Assembly: GCA_020726505.1 (NCBI GenBank)
Contig: JAHLEZ010000050.1
Location: 62,001-126,000 of the forward strand
DNA length: 64,000 bases
Origin: Leptodontidium sp. MPI-SDFR-AT-0119
Lineage: Eukaryota > Ascomycota > Leotiomycetes > Helotiales > Leptodontidiaceae
Reading direction: 5' to 3'
Part shown: positions 34,316-46,197 of the stretch, one piece after another
How the letters are laid out: every line of letters begins with the position of its first letter
Position numbering within the stretch: position 1 is the stretch's first letter
Translations under genes and position numbers: made by a program
Notes under the pieces: generated by a model
What the model saw: the letters and a program-made list of their open reading frames with translations, nothing else
What the model was told of the DNA's origin: nothing
The model's database searches: none

Positions 34316-34716
34316 CTAGTCAGTGATGCTTTTATCGACGTCTCAAGTCAGCGATGAGTTTGACGACTTCTTAGGTCAGCGATGAGTTTAACGACTTCTC
34401 AAGTCAGCGATGATTTTAACGACTCCTCAAGTCAGCGATGAGTTTAACGACGTCTCAAGTCAGCGATGAGTTTAACGACGTCTCAAGTCAGCGATGAGTT
34501 TAAAGACTTCTCAGGTCAGCGATGAGTTTAACGACTTCTCAGGTCAGCGATGAGTTTAACGACTTCTCAGGTCAGCGATGAGTTTAAGGACGTCTCAAGT
34601 CAGCGATGAGTTTAACGACTTCTCAGGTCAGCGATGAGTTTAAGGACGTCTCAAGTCAGCGATGAGTTTAAGGACTTCTCAGGTCAGTGATGAGTTTAAC
34701 GACTTCTCAGGTCAAC
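34312..34716 (+). repeat. 28-bp minisatellite, about 14 units
   Basis: Unit CGACTTCTCAGGTCAGCGAT followed by GAGTTTAA, with alternating TTCTCAGG and GTCTCAAG variants. It starts immediately after repeat copy B and ends just before a tRNA-like/hairpin cassette. Confidence 0.9.
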
Positions 34717-34721
34717 AGTAG

Positions 34722-34864
34722 AAAAAAAAAGGGACCTGTGACGAGACATTTCCTGTTTCCAGGAAATGACTCGTCACAAGCCAAGACCCGACCAAGAATC
34801 GAACTTGGGTTTCCTCCTAAATCATATGATATAAGAAGCGTCCTAACCACTATACTACCGGGGC
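34722..34864 (-). ncRNA. tRNA-like RNA fused to a stable hairpin and an oligo(T) terminator
   Basis: On the minus strand 34864-34785 has a tRNA outline: acceptor strands GCCCCGG and TCGGGTC (one mismatch, one G-U), A box TAGTATAGTGG, T arm CCAAG-TTCGATT-CTTGG with B box GTTCGATTC, and an enlarged anticodon loop of about 15 nt. It is followed by an 18-bp hairpin (34777-34738) with GAAA loop and then T9 (34730-34722), a pol III terminator. It could be a tRNA-derived SINE head or a structured pol III transcript. The decoding role is doubtful because the anticodon arm is irregular. Confidence 0.6.
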
Positions 34865-34959
34865 TGTGATATTTGATTCTCCTTGCTAATTTCCCTATAT
34901 AAGGGTATTACGTAGGTGTCACCTTTCTCTGTTGTACTCGTGCCCATAGGTCGTCTTTG

Positions 34960-37911
34960 TCAATCCCCCGCTTCCCTTATAGACAAAACCGCGTCCCCTA
35001 CTTCTGTTGCCCACACCTCCCCAAGTCCATCTCGGATCGTTCGCAAAACCTTTACTGCTTTCCCAACCTGCTTAATCCCTAACCAAAAATCAATTGTAGT
35101 AAAGCGGTTCGCACTACCCACGCCCAACTCCCATTGCAGTTGCCGCTTAACTGCCCTCTCTCTTCGTGTCAACCGAACCAGATGCTTCCAAGTCGGACAC
35201 GCTTCCTCATGCCCCCGGCGGAACTTTCTTCCTCCACCGCAGCTACAAACGCACCCATGCATAAAAACGCCCCGTCGGTACTGCAAGAGTAGTACTTGAT
35301 TATATGCTAGTGCTGTCAGGCAAATATCGACGCCCGTCGAGGATCGAGTACTCCTTGGGATTATCCTAGTCAGGTGGGCCTGGTTCGCGTTCCGATCAAC
35401 TATTGCCTTCTTCGTAGCAGATGCAAATCGGGATAGTGCTACGGGGATTGTCGGCTCAAAGGTCGATGTCCTCTGGAACTGGTGGTACAACGGCTGGGTC
35501 TGCAGATCTATTGTGAATCGGCACGAGTAGTACTGCAGGAGTTGTCGTAGGGGGCTTTCTCGTGGCATTTACTCGATGTTCAGCTGATACTGGAGATGTA
35601 GCAACTGCAAGCGCTGCAAGAAGCTCGGTAGGCCGAAGAGGTTGGCAGTCAGCTTCCCCCTTGTCGGCGCCGCATTCGCTATCCAGCCGATGAGCCGGTC
35701 GTAGTCCGTCGTCGCCTGGGCGAAGTCCCTGGGGTGCTCTTGAGCCCACGCCCAGAGCAGCGGGGCCCCATACTCAAACATCGGGCTGAGAAACTGCTTA
35801 AAGATCCCCAGGCGGTCTGCGGGGATCCACCCGTCACTTTGCGACCCCAGGTACGCCATCCGCTGCAGAGCGGCCTAGATGCGGAGCTGGAGATACGACT
35901 TGAAGTCGACCCCGGTACTACTCACGGGGAACCCAAGGTACTTGTACGTCACCCTCACCGGGACCTCCTCGCCGTACACAGAAACCGGATGTAGGGGTTG
36001 CGTCGTTACAATACCACACTTGGCGGGGTTTAACATGATGCGGTTCGAGATCGTCCAGGCCTCGACGATGCCCAGCAGGCGGAGGAGGTCTGCTTGGGAG
36101 TCGACTAGCAAGACCCCATCATCTGCGTAGAAGAGGCACCACGGGACCCTCTCGCTTGTCTGATTTAGTTCCTCGAGGAGATCATCAATAAAGATATTAA
36201 ATGACCAAGGTGATAAGGGAGACCCTTGTAAGATTCCTTGCGTTCGCAGGAACCAGGCGGTAGTGATGTCGTTAATCAGTAGTCTTGATTTCAAGTTAGT
36301 AAACATTAAGCCTCGTAAGAGCTGGCGAATATATACCGGGCAACGCCGCCTTGCCAGCTTGTTATCGAGCAGGGTATGATCTACCACGTCAAACGCCGAC
36401 TTGAGGTCGAGGAAACAAGCTATTGATCGTTCCTTGGATGCGAGTAGGGCGTGTACCACTGCCACGTTACTAAGCGTCGAGTAGGTCCGTCGAAAGCCGG
36501 CCTGGCCATGGTGTAGCCGGGCCCACGATTGGTGCTGACAATCCAAGAGGAGGAGCCGTTCAAAGACCTTGCGGAAGATGCAGATAATAGAGATGGGGCG
36601 TAGGTTGTTCGCATCTCGCGGCTTCTCTGGGTCCTTATCTAATAGGTAAATCTCGGACTGATTCCACGCCAGCGGGGTTTACATCTGGCGTCGACAGGTG
36701 TTATAGAGTAACAAGAGCCAGTCGATCAGCGAGGTAGTCGAGGCACACTTCAAGAACTGAATATAAATCCCGTCCGCTCCACAACTCTTGTCTGCTACTT
36801 GAAGACGGATCTCCTCACAGAGCTGCTCCCTTGACCAGGCTTCAATAGGCCCATGGTTCTCTAGATCGCTGGCTTGGAAAGGGGTTCCCCGCCACCGCTC
36901 CTGGAAAAGCGCTAGGTTCTCGGCCACGGCATCAATCTCCCTCTCTTAGGCTTGCGGGGTAGGGACGATCGGGCGGTTCTCCTTGGACGACCTACACGCC
37001 TGCTTGTAGAGACGAGCACTCGACTGCGATGCTGTAACGGCTTCCGGGGGGGTATCTGAGGATCGGTACGATTGCCGTCCTACTGTCTGTTGCAGAACGA
37101 GCTGACACCACCTCACTAGCTTCTGGTTCATCACGTTGATCGGATCCCGGGCTGTAAAGGGGCAGTCGTCTCCCTTAATCCGCTGGCACACGAGATCTTG
37201 CATGCTCGCGGTGGCCAGTCGGCCAATCCGAAAGCGGGCCATGTCATTTTCGGGGACCGCTTGTTGAGGAGATATCACTACCCCTAGGGTATACTTGTGA
37301 TCGGTCTTGAAGGTCCGATTAGGTACTAGTTCCAACCGCGGCGGCTCCTTACTACGCGCAAAGCAGTGATCGGTAGTTAGTTTTAGCCCTGGGACGCTCG
37401 GCTTGAGGTGTTCAAAGCCGGTCCGGACCAGGAATTCCCCAAATGCCAACCGTCGATCCATCGGACCAGGTAACCCCTCTTGCCAGAGCGGGTCTAGGAA
37501 GCGAGTGTTAATATCGCCCAAGATAATCGTCGAGTACTTGAGGGAATCGAGTACCTTGGCCACCTCGCTCGTCGACATCGTCTTAGGGGGGAAGTACACC
37601 CCGCTAATCGTCTCCTTGCCCACGGTAAAGGTAATACTATGCGGGGTCGCCTTGACCTTCTTGACCCGACCCCTGCCCCGATGGGTCCCGATGAAGTAGA
37701 TCCCGCCATGGGCCCGCCCTGGTTGTAGCGTCTTGACCGGCTCTGGTGTGGTCGAAATCAGACGGCGATTACTCTTGTACTGATTATGGTTGGAGAACCA
37801 GGTCTCGGCGAGAAACAGGTAATCAAAGCGCGACTCGAGCATCTCTTGACACGCCTTCCACGCCCCTCGATCCAAGCCCTGCACATTCACGTATCCTATG
37901 CGGAGGCTCAT
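34960..37911 (-). pseudogene. non-LTR retrotransposon ORF2 (endonuclease-reverse transcriptase) with four in-frame stops
   Basis: One continuous minus-strand frame of 984 codons. APE-type endonuclease: RIGYVNVQGL at the start, LAETWF, LGDINTRF and TFKTDHKYTLG (catalytic Glu, Asp/Asn, Asp-His). Reverse transcriptase: LRPISIICIFRKVFERLL, CFLDLKSAFDVVDH, QGILQGSPLSPWSFNIF and LFYADDGVLL (YADD). The C-terminus has a Cys/His knuckle CVCSCGGG...HEEACPTW. Stops at 36946 (TAA), 36677 (TAA), 35875 (TAG) and 35569 (TAA) all sit where Gln fits the context, so the lesions look like CAA/CAG to TAA/TAG. ORF1 lies upstream, 85 bp away. Confidence 0.85.
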
Positions 37912-37996
37912 AGTGGGGTATCGAGGGAGGCGTTGTTGACAAGGTGAGGTCCTAAGCGAGGGTGCTCAAGGGGGCTAAGCGAGCGACGGCGGGACC

Positions 37997-39424
37997 TTAA
38001 GCGAGGGGCTTAGCAGAGCCGCTTCTTGGTTCCAGCGGTAATCTCCCTTTCTTTAGGCCCTTGGAAGACGTCGTATGCAATCGCAGTTGACGATTGAACT
38101 CTTTGCCGATGAGAGGATTCGCCTTGGCCTCGTCCCGGATGGGCTTGCGATCGGCGGCCGAGGCTACCGAATGCCAACGCTTCACCAATGCTCGCGCTGC
38201 ACTAGTAACCTGCCAATTCTCGAGTTCCGGGTCGTCTTTAGGTAAGATGGTGACGCCGGCGGAGCTAGGCAGGGCCTCGTCCCTCGGAGAGGGCGGGGGA
38301 GAGTCCGGTGGGATATTTTCCTTGTCTCGAGGGTACTGGAAGGCCTTAGGGGACCTAATCTTCTCTGTGGTCGATGATGAGAGCGATCGGCTCCCGGCCT
38401 GGACTGATGGGAGGGAGGAGGAGCTGGAGTTGGGCGGGATTTCCAAGCCACGCGGATCGCTCGAATCTGCAAAGGCCCGCTGGATCGTTTCTTCGCGATA
38501 CCGGACCTGCTGTTGATGGACCTGCTGAATAGATTTGATAGCTAGGTCCACTTGCAACCCGAGTTGGAGTAGGCCCTGGCTGGCGCCCCGGAGCGCTAAG
38601 CTGCGTAGGACCTGGGCTTGCTCCTGCCACTCCGTCTTGAACTCGACGAGGACCCGTAGGTCGTGCTCTGTGAGGCACGCGGTCCTGGGTGGTAATGGGG
38701 ACCGGGACGGGGTCTGGGATGACCGGTTAGGTTTAACCACCGATCCCTCCCTAGGTGCGGAATCGACCGAGGCTCTGGGTATAGACGATCTCCCCTCCAC
38801 CGAGGAGACGGACGACGAGGGCGACGACGACGACGTCTTGTGTTGTTTCGATTCCGTAGATCGGGTCTGCTTTGACGAAGTGGAACCGGGGGTAGGCGCT
38901 GGGGTTTCGGAGACGTGAGAAGGGTTTGACGAGGAGCACTCGATCGAGGGACGCGGGGTCGTCGGGCCGTTGTCTTCTAACCTGGGTCGTTTAGGACTCG
39001 GTGGTACCTCGACGGCCAATCCCAAGGTCCGTCCTCGTAGCTTCCCCGGCAGGTAGGTCCCTAACGTCGTCAAGCGAAGCTCCTCTAGGGTAAACTCTGC
39101 AATCGTATCTTGCAAGACTTGTTGGAATACGAGCTCGCCTAGCTGCTGGCGCGCGGTGGAGATGAAGGTCTGGTTAGATTGTCAAGGGCAGCGGATCTCG
39201 CTCTCTCGCCTTCTCGAGTTAGTTCGGCGGCAGGCCCACTGGCGACGCTGCTTCCCGTCCCGCGAATCCTTCCCTACCAAGTCCCGGGTAAAGATGTTAT
39301 TCTGCGGATCGTCCTGGCACTCGGAGCAGTATATCTGCTGTCCAAAGGTAGTGAAGAGGGCCTCGGCCAGCTCCCACCTACCAGAGTCGGAGTAGAGTGA
39401 GGTTTGGGACAACGGGCGAGGCAT
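37997..39424 (-). pseudogene. non-LTR retrotransposon ORF1 with one in-frame stop
   Basis: Starts at the ATG 39424 and runs in one frame to 37997 except for TGA at 39182-39184. The N-terminus has a Cys cluster (IYCSECQDD...WACRR) that could bind zinc; the centre is Ser/Pro-rich and basic, with a helical stretch around EHDLRVLVEFKTEWQEQ. It lies directly upstream of the endonuclease-RT ORF on the same strand and is therefore taken as its ORF1. No classical CCHC knuckles are visible. The stop fits CGA to TGA. Confidence 0.65.
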
Positions 39425-39604
39425 AGGAAAGGTAAGAGGTGGCGTAAGGAAGAAGGTAGAAGAGAGAGGTAAGTGGGGATAAGTAAGAGGCAAGGGAGTA
39501 GAGAGGAGGGTGGAAGGCGGCTTTATATATCTTAGGGAGGGGGGATTTTACTGTTAAAGCCTATGATATTTGATTTTATATACAAGTATTCGTACTCGCA
39601 GATC

Positions 39605-39780
39605 GATCTCCGCTAGAATCTCTAGCGGAGATCCGCACTAGCGTTCCCCCCTTATACAAGCCGAGGGCTATCTCTGCTAGAATCTCGAGCGGAGATCATC
39701 CCTAGCGCCATCTCCCCTCGCTTTTCTAGCGGAGATCATTCCTAGCGCCATCTCCCCTCGCTTTTCTAGCGGAGATCGTT
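39605..39780. repeat. cluster of GATCTCCGCTAGA palindromes
   Basis: 39605-39633 is a perfect 13-bp stem with 3-base loop. 39670-39696 is a near-perfect variant. A unit of about 40 bp starting CATCTCCCCTCGCTTTTCTA then repeats about three times to 39795. Members of the same family occur at 42363, 47472, 47553, 51268, 58175 and 58444. Here it lies in the presumed 5' region of the LINE. Confidence 0.8.
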
Positions 39781-40221
39781 CCTAGCGCCATCTCCCCTTT
39801 ACCTTCTACCTTTCCTTTTCTCTTACCTTTAGGGTGGGCCTAGTATACCAATCCTAAAAGATTGACATTCGTTTATCTCAAGGTTTACTTCTCTCTTTGC
39901 CCTTATATAAAGCTTAAGATTATATTATAAGATCTTGTATAATTTAATTACCAAGGTCTTGGGGAGATTAAACTACCAAGTTATTATTACTCCTATCGTA
40001 CTTTTCCTTTTATTTTTCTTATATAATAAATCACCTCGTATTCCTCTTTTCTATCGGGGTTGTCTAATCTTACATAGCTCGCCTAGGCGAAGAGGAAAAG
40101 AGAAAAAGCAACGAGGCTATTAAAGATAATACTAGAGACCCTTCCCTAACCTTTATCCCAAGGGATTTTCCAACTCATACCCGGTCGCCGAATCCAGCGA
40201 GGCCCACGAGTTGTACGACTC

Positions 40222-41988
40222 TTAGGACAGGCTATCTAACCCAAAGTCGATATCATTCGGCCTAGTATACATTTGTAGGATTGGGGCGGTACTCCCCATG
40301 TCCATAATGCCCTGGTTGATCCACGGCTCCTCCAAATCAAAGGTAAACGGTTGTATCAGGGTATAGAACTGGTTCCTTAGCATCGTATCGTCTGGCATCG
40401 CCAGCTCCCCACCTGGCTCGTCATTCTCGCTCGGGGCATCGGCCGAGAAGAGGGCCTGCGGATCCGCGTAACTGCTCAGGTCTTGATCGGTGATATCCTC
40501 GAGCCGTAACCGGGACGGGGGCCCCCGGCCTTGTAACCCCCGGATCAGTCGTCGCGAGAAGTCCTCACCCGCAACCTTGCACTTGGGATTGAAGTATCGA
40601 ATCGCTGCCAGCCACGTCTGGAAATGGGCATTAGTCTTCAAGCCCTTCTCGACCCACTTGTTCCCTACCCTCGCCTCGGGGATCAGGCCTAGGATGCCAA
40701 ACCCAAACTCCACGGTCAGGTCCTTCCACCGCTTCGCGCTCGCCAACTTGGTCGTGAATTGGTTCCAGGCCTGCCGGCCCTCTTTACTTGGCTCCCCTAA
40801 CCCCTCGGCGACCGCTCTCACGTCGCCCATCTTGGCGGGGATGACATTTAACCCTTTGAACTGGGGATGTAGCAGGTCGAAGAGGTGCTGCTTCCGCTCC
40901 GAGATCTTCCTCTTGCCTCGCCTCCGGCCTACGCCCGTACTAACCTCCCCGACCTGGCGATAATAATCACCTAGCTCGACCATCTGACAGCGACGGGCGA
41001 TGGCTCGGAAGGTCACGATCGTATCCGCCTAGGCGATCTGCCGGTAGACGTGGCAGAACTTATTGGCGAGCTCCGACTCCGTCGAGGGAGCCTTCACCAG
41101 CGCTTGGTCATGGTCATTGCTCCGGGAGTTGGGCCGGGATCGCAGCGTCATATTAGCGCGCCAGTAGCAAAAGAGCTCCCTCCACTCCTGAACGGCATAC
41201 CTCCCCCCGATCGCCTTGGCCTTGTGCCGGCAATCCCTCAAGAAGCTCAAGGTCGCCCCCGGTACGTCTCTTCGCACCTCCGTTACCCAGCCGGCAAAGG
41301 CGTCGTCCTCCTCCTCCTCCTCCTCCTCCTCCTCGTCCTCTTGCGTATCTGGAATTACTCGCCTCGTGGCCGGTCGCTTCCGCGGTATCACGACCCCCTC
41401 TTCCTCCGGATCGCCCAAGGCTTCGGTCCCTCGCTTAGCCCGTGGCGGTAGTAGGGCATCCTCCTCCCCCTCCTCCTCGCTGGAGTCGAGGGCCACGGTG
41501 GCTAATCGCGGGTTCGAGCCTGGGGCTGGGCGTGGCCCCCTCTTGACTCTTGGCTTGGGGTTAGGGATCGGCTCGATCCCGGCCGCCTTGTCGCGCTTCC
41601 GCTGCATCTTCTTCTGGAAGCGCCGATTGTTACTCGTACAGGTTTCGATCCCTACATTAAGGTCCTATGGAGGGGCTAGGATCGACTCGTCTATTGCAGC
41701 AAAGTCCTCAACCCCAATCTCACTCCCAAAATCCTCCCCGTCCGACTGCTCCTAGTCACCTAACCCGGGCGAGGGATTCGGTGCCGAAGATAGTAAGGAG
41801 GGACGGGTAGTCAAAGCCTGTCGAACCGCGGCCATGCGAGCCTGGGTCGGAGTAAAGACTGCAATCCCCAAGCCGGATTCGTCTTGAAAGGTTAACAGTT
41901 CGGCTTCTTGGGCGATCAGGACCTCTCGAAACCATTATAGATCAACCTTGCCCGCAGGCATCTGTACTATTGCAGATGAGAGCGTCAT
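40222..41988 (-). pseudogene. unrecognised ORF (588 codons) with four in-frame stops
   Basis: A single minus-strand frame from ATG 41988 to 40222, broken only by stops at about 41936 (TAA), 41753 (TAG), 41666 (TAG) and 41029 (TAG), each in a context where Gln fits. The protein has a Glu-rich tract near 41300-41335 encoded by a CTC microsatellite, basic KR-rich stretches, and a well-ordered C-terminal half (EWRELFCYWRANM; FGFGILGLIPEARVGNKW; HFQTWLAAIRYFN). I recognise no domain. It follows the LINE in the same orientation, so it could be cargo, an unrelated gene or part of a larger mobile element. Confidence 0.6.
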
Positions 41989-42596
41989 ACTCGAGTCGTA
42001 ATAAGATATAGCGACGCCGGAATCAAGTTGATGCTTGACGATAAAATAAAGTAAATAGGGTATAGGTAGGTTGAGGATAAGATAAACCAAAGTAAGTAAG
42101 GTAGGGATAAAACAAAGTAGGGTGGGTTGAGGATAAGAAAGAGGAAGAGGAGAGAAGAGGTATATAGAGGGCTTAAGTCAAACCCCCCCTCCCCCCTTGG
42201 CTCTCTCTCCTCCCACTCATTTCCCGATCCTTGGGCCTAGCCTCCGCCACCAGGCTCCTTGTAACCCTATATGCTGACGATTAATGAGAGAAAGAAGTAA
42301 ACAAATACAACAACCAAGGGAATAGGAAATATAATCGCGGCTTGGGTAGATTCCCTCGGCTTGATCTCCGCTAGAAACGCGAGGGGAGATGGGCTGCCGG
42401 CCGCCGCTATTCCCTTCCAAGGTAGCGTAGGGGGTTTTTTTTAACCTTTCCTCCCCTGCTCCCAAAGCTCATGTCCCCTCGACTCTCTAGTGGAGATCAA
42501 GCCCCTGGCCCAACTTGGACTAGGCTATCCCGTCCCCCGGTGGTCTAAGCCTTCTGATCAACTAGATCGAATCCCCTAGGGAACCTAAGCAAGTAA

Positions 42597-42974
42597 TTAT
42601 AAAATAAAAAAAAGACCTAGTAGACGCTCGAAAACCGTTCCTTCTATGATATCCTCTTGTATTATAATCCTACCCACTCTAGTCATGGCTTCCCACCTAA
42701 CCCAACTAATCCTCTCTTGTACCTCCCACCACCTAAGAACCCCCCCTTGTAGCCAAGTCAAACCACCCCCTTCTCTAACCCCGTACCACCAATCAACCTG
42801 CCATGCTTGATGATTTAAGCGGTAGATCAGGTGCATAACCTCTTCGAGCAGTAACAACAAATCCAAGACGGTCCTTGCCAGCTCGACCAAGCCTGTCACA
42901 AGCACCGCCAGCCTGACGACGAGGCTAGTAGCTGCCATGAGGATCCCTTCGAGGGTAAGAGGTGCCAGGGGCAT
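42597..42974 (-). CDS. hypothetical hydrophobic small protein (126 aa)
   Basis: From ATG 42974. A hydrophobic region (GILMAATSLVVRLAVLVTG and a following Leu-rich stretch) could be one or two membrane helices, followed by a Trp-rich tail. Upstream sequence contains an imperfect direct repeat (GGTTCGGAAGAG twice). No homology recognised; chance ORF is possible. Confidence 0.3.
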   Translation of the reverse strand: MPLAPLTLEGILMAATSLVVRLAVLVTGLVELARTVLDLLLLLEEVMHLIYRLNHQAWQVDWWYGVREGGGLTWLQGGVLRWWEVQERISWVRWEAMTRVGRIIIQEDIIEGTVFERLLGLFFIL

Positions 42975-43214
42975 GGTTGAGGTGGTTAGAGGAGGGAGGG
43001 TTCGGAAGAGGGGGTAGTTGAAAAAGGTAGCTAAAGCTCGAGGAGGTAGGGTTCGGAAGAGGAGGGGGTTAGAGGAGGTGGCTAGAGCTTCGGAAGCTGT
43101 TTGCAAGAGGAGGTAGCTCGAGCTCGAAGAGCGGTTTTTTGGTAAGAAGTATAATTGATGGCTATACGTAAACCAAACCTTTAATTGAGGGGTTCGTAGT
43201 CGTGAGAGAGTCAA

Positions 43215-44474
43215 TAGGTGGTGTTATCGTGATGCGGTCACGTCCGCGGCTGCAGTCAGCCAGCCGCATCAAGGGTTGGCGGGTTTCCTTGGCAAGATGA
43301 GGCTCTGTTATCACGTGATCTACCCTTGACCTCTACACAACCTCTCCCGCGTATAAGTAAATCCCCTTGTATTATTTCGATTTCCTACGAGTAGTGTCTT
43401 CTACATCGTAAATATAAGGATAAGAAGATTAAATAATTAATAATTACTTCTTTTATTACTCCAACACCATAATAACATTAACATGCGTATATGGAAATAC
43501 GTCAGTATTAGCTATTAAGTATTAATAGGTTTACTTTAAAGGAAACAAGAAAATAAGGAGAAAAGGAGGAACGGGGAAGAATAATCCTTTCTAGACAAGT
43601 AGCCTCCGAAACCCATCCGATATAGGCCTGACTCCTACCTTACTCGGCGAGGTAGATTCCCTACGATCCCTAACTCGCTATAATACTTAACACCTAATCT
43701 TATTATTACTAACACTAAAAATATAATTAGATTTAGTATTGAGACGTGTATTAAAACGTAAGGTTAATAAGTAACCCTTGTAACCCTAAATGATCTTAAA
43801 ATATTAACGGAAGGAGCCTGATGATTTACTCGTAGCCCTAAAATAATAAGGGGTAGGGTTCTAAGATAATCCCAAGCTAGTAAAATTATCAATCCGAAGT
43901 TCCTAAACAAGTCGTTGAAAGTTTAATTTTTATATTAGTATTATTATAAGAAAGATAAAACTTAAATAAATTATATAGTAAGAAAAGTAATATGTAACGA
44001 GATATATATGTGTAAGACATCACGAATGAATTAACTTTAAAGATAATATGTGCTTAAAGGGCGTGAAAAGTTAAGGGACAAGAGGAGGAAAAAGTGTATT
44101 TAATAATTATTTATAACGGTTTTGTCTTATTCGGTTGCTTTTTAAGTGTTAACCTCTTTTATATAAAAAAGAGTTTGTTTGGCTACGTAATAATAAGGTA
44201 ACCGAGAGTTTTTCTTATTATACTAATTAATTACTTAATATAACGTAACCCTAACAAGAGCTCTCGTCTCGAGTTAAATTTATATACATAAACTTACTTA
44301 TTTTATATTATTACAAATAATAATTATTCTAAGAATACCTTAATATAGCTTTTTAATAATAAATAAGAAGGAAAAATAAAAGAAAAGATTAAATCAACGA
44401 TTTTATTTTATTTTTTTTTAACGCCCGAAATCCATCGCTACCTACGACCAGACTAGTTTGCCCGTAGTATCTAT
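43215..44474. other. non-coding, mostly AT-rich
   Basis: Starts with a short GC-rich segment containing the inverted pair GATGCGG / CCGCATC near 43231-43270, then RIP-like AT-rich DNA. No gene seen. Confidence 0.6.
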
Positions 44475-44852
44475 CTAAGGTTCATTTCTTCCTGGGGTAT
44501 ATCTCACCAGGGAGAACTTGCACGCCATTGCACGATCCGCCTCGGCTTGCTCGTACCGAGCCCGAAGGCCCGGAGAGCTGCCTTGCATGATACCATGCTT
44601 CACTGCCTAGATGTTCTGGTTAGTATTTAGAGAGGGGAGGGGAGGGGGGTTTACTTACATCCCAAGCTCGCAGAATCCGCTCGCCTAGCTCGCACTGCGC
44701 CGTATACGACGCCCAACCAGTGCAATCATCAATCTCGACCGAAAGCCAAGACATCTTGAGTGAAATATCTTCTGTAAACCCGTTAGTTATTCTTCCTCGA
44801 AAGCGAATGGTTGAGAAACGCAAGGAAAACTACCGCTGAGCCACTTGGACAT
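44475..44852 (-). CDS. small three-exon hypothetical protein (87 aa) in an AT-rich desert
   Basis: Join on the minus strand: 44852-44834, 44771-44659, 44606-44475. Introns of 62 and 52 nt have GT-AG ends and CTAAC branch-type sequences, and the frame closes exactly (88 codons). The protein begins MSKWLSEDISLKMSWLS and contains two Cys, an RAWDAVKHG segment spanning the second splice, and a basic C-terminus. No signal peptide. GC content is far higher than its surroundings. Unrecognised; the coherent splicing and frame argue it is a real gene or a recent one. Confidence 0.55.
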
Positions 44853-45995
44853 TGGTTACGAATAAACGTTTTACTCCGATATATATATACGTTACGATTG
44901 CCTACGCTTTCGAGATAGGCTTCGGGTTGGTCGTTAATCGAAATTAATTCTTTGGTTTAATAGAAATTAGAAATCGAGTTTCTGTTGGAATAAAATATGT
45001 TATAAGCTTGAAATATAGCAATGGATTAAGTAATATTGATTCTCTATTAATACCGGGAATTAAACTTACGTATTCAGATATTAGTATTTATATTTTATTT
45101 CTTTTTATTTTATTTTATATTTTTTAATATAAAGATAAAAACGAAACCAGGAAATCTTATAATCAAAGTAATATAATTAGGCGAGTGTATTAAATTTAGT
45201 AATATCTTTAGTCTTAGGGATTAAACATGGCCAGAATTATAGTTAAGCGATTATTAACCCTAGGTATTTCATTAATCTCTTAATAACAGAGAGGGGAAAG
45301 GGGGATACGTTTCTCCTCTTACACAAGTAGTAGGGGTATATTAAGATATTCAAGTAGGCAAGTAGTAGTCGAAGAGAGAATAAGAAAGGGCGGGGGAATA
45401 TATATCCTTTAAACACTTCTGACCCTAAGTCACGTCTCGTAACCTCATAATCATATTGCCTTATTCGCTTATAATTATATTAAGGATTAGATTGTTATTA
45501 TTATCTAATCCTTAAGGCTCCTCGTAATATAAACGTCCCGATGCTAGGACTTAAGTAGTAGGATAAAAAGTCCCCTAAAGGGATATTAGTGAGTCATAAC
45601 TTGGGGATCCTACGATAAGATCTCTCCTCTTATGTACTAGGCTACTAGTAAGAATCCTCTCCCCTAATCCTTGGCTCTCGTGGCTGCACTCGGCTCTATG
45701 CGAGTATATATGCTCTCTTAATTATCTTGTAATCGTCTCTCTTATTGGACCGGCTAACGCCTCATCTCTTGCCGTCTTCCTCTAATCCCACGATCTCTCC
45801 CCTATCGAGTAGACTCGGCGTACGCCTATCACCTACTAACTGGGTTCTCGGTTAGGTCTTGCATTAAGAATGCACTCGGCTCATGCAGGTAGCCGTTTGC
45901 ACACACGATTTAGTGGTCTCGCTTAAACGACATGCCTCACTTTGCACTTCTCCCCTCCTAGTCAAGGCGGCCTACTTCTCCCACACCGCCGGATT
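44853..45995. other. non-coding AT-rich stretch
   Basis: RIP-like, no coding signal. The last 300 bp become pyrimidine-rich and may be the upstream region of the genes that follow. Confidence 0.5.
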
Positions 45996-46145
45996 ATGGC
46001 TTTTACCCCTTCGAAATCCTTGAAGCACTTCTTCGGGGGAGGTCTAAGGCCCTTTGGTAATAGAAGTAGGGGTATAAGAAGGCCCTCATCCTCCTCATCC
46101 TCCTCATCCTCCTCATCCTCCTTCTCCTCTATCGATCTTTATTAA
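45996..46145 (+). CDS. possible Ser-rich microprotein (49 aa) or upstream ORF
   Basis: ATG at 45996, ending in a run of Ser encoded by a CCTCAT-type microsatellite. It lies 50 bp before the next gene and may be part of that gene's 5' untranslated region. Confidence 0.25.
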   Translation: MAFTPSKSLKHFFGGGLRPFGNRSRGIRRPSSSSSSSSSSSSFSSIDLY

Positions 46146-46197
46146 CTTCTTTTTCTCAATACCGCCTTCCTCATCACTTGATTCTCTTCGTATCCCT

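Noticed and set aside
34312..34716. CRISPR-like array
   Set aside because: Units are directly adjacent without spacers and the genome is fungal; this is a minisatellite.
34960..41988. Reassigned stop codons (TAA/TAG read as Gln)
   Set aside because: Intact genes in the same window use TAA and TAG as normal terminators, so RIP-type mutation explains the in-frame stops better.
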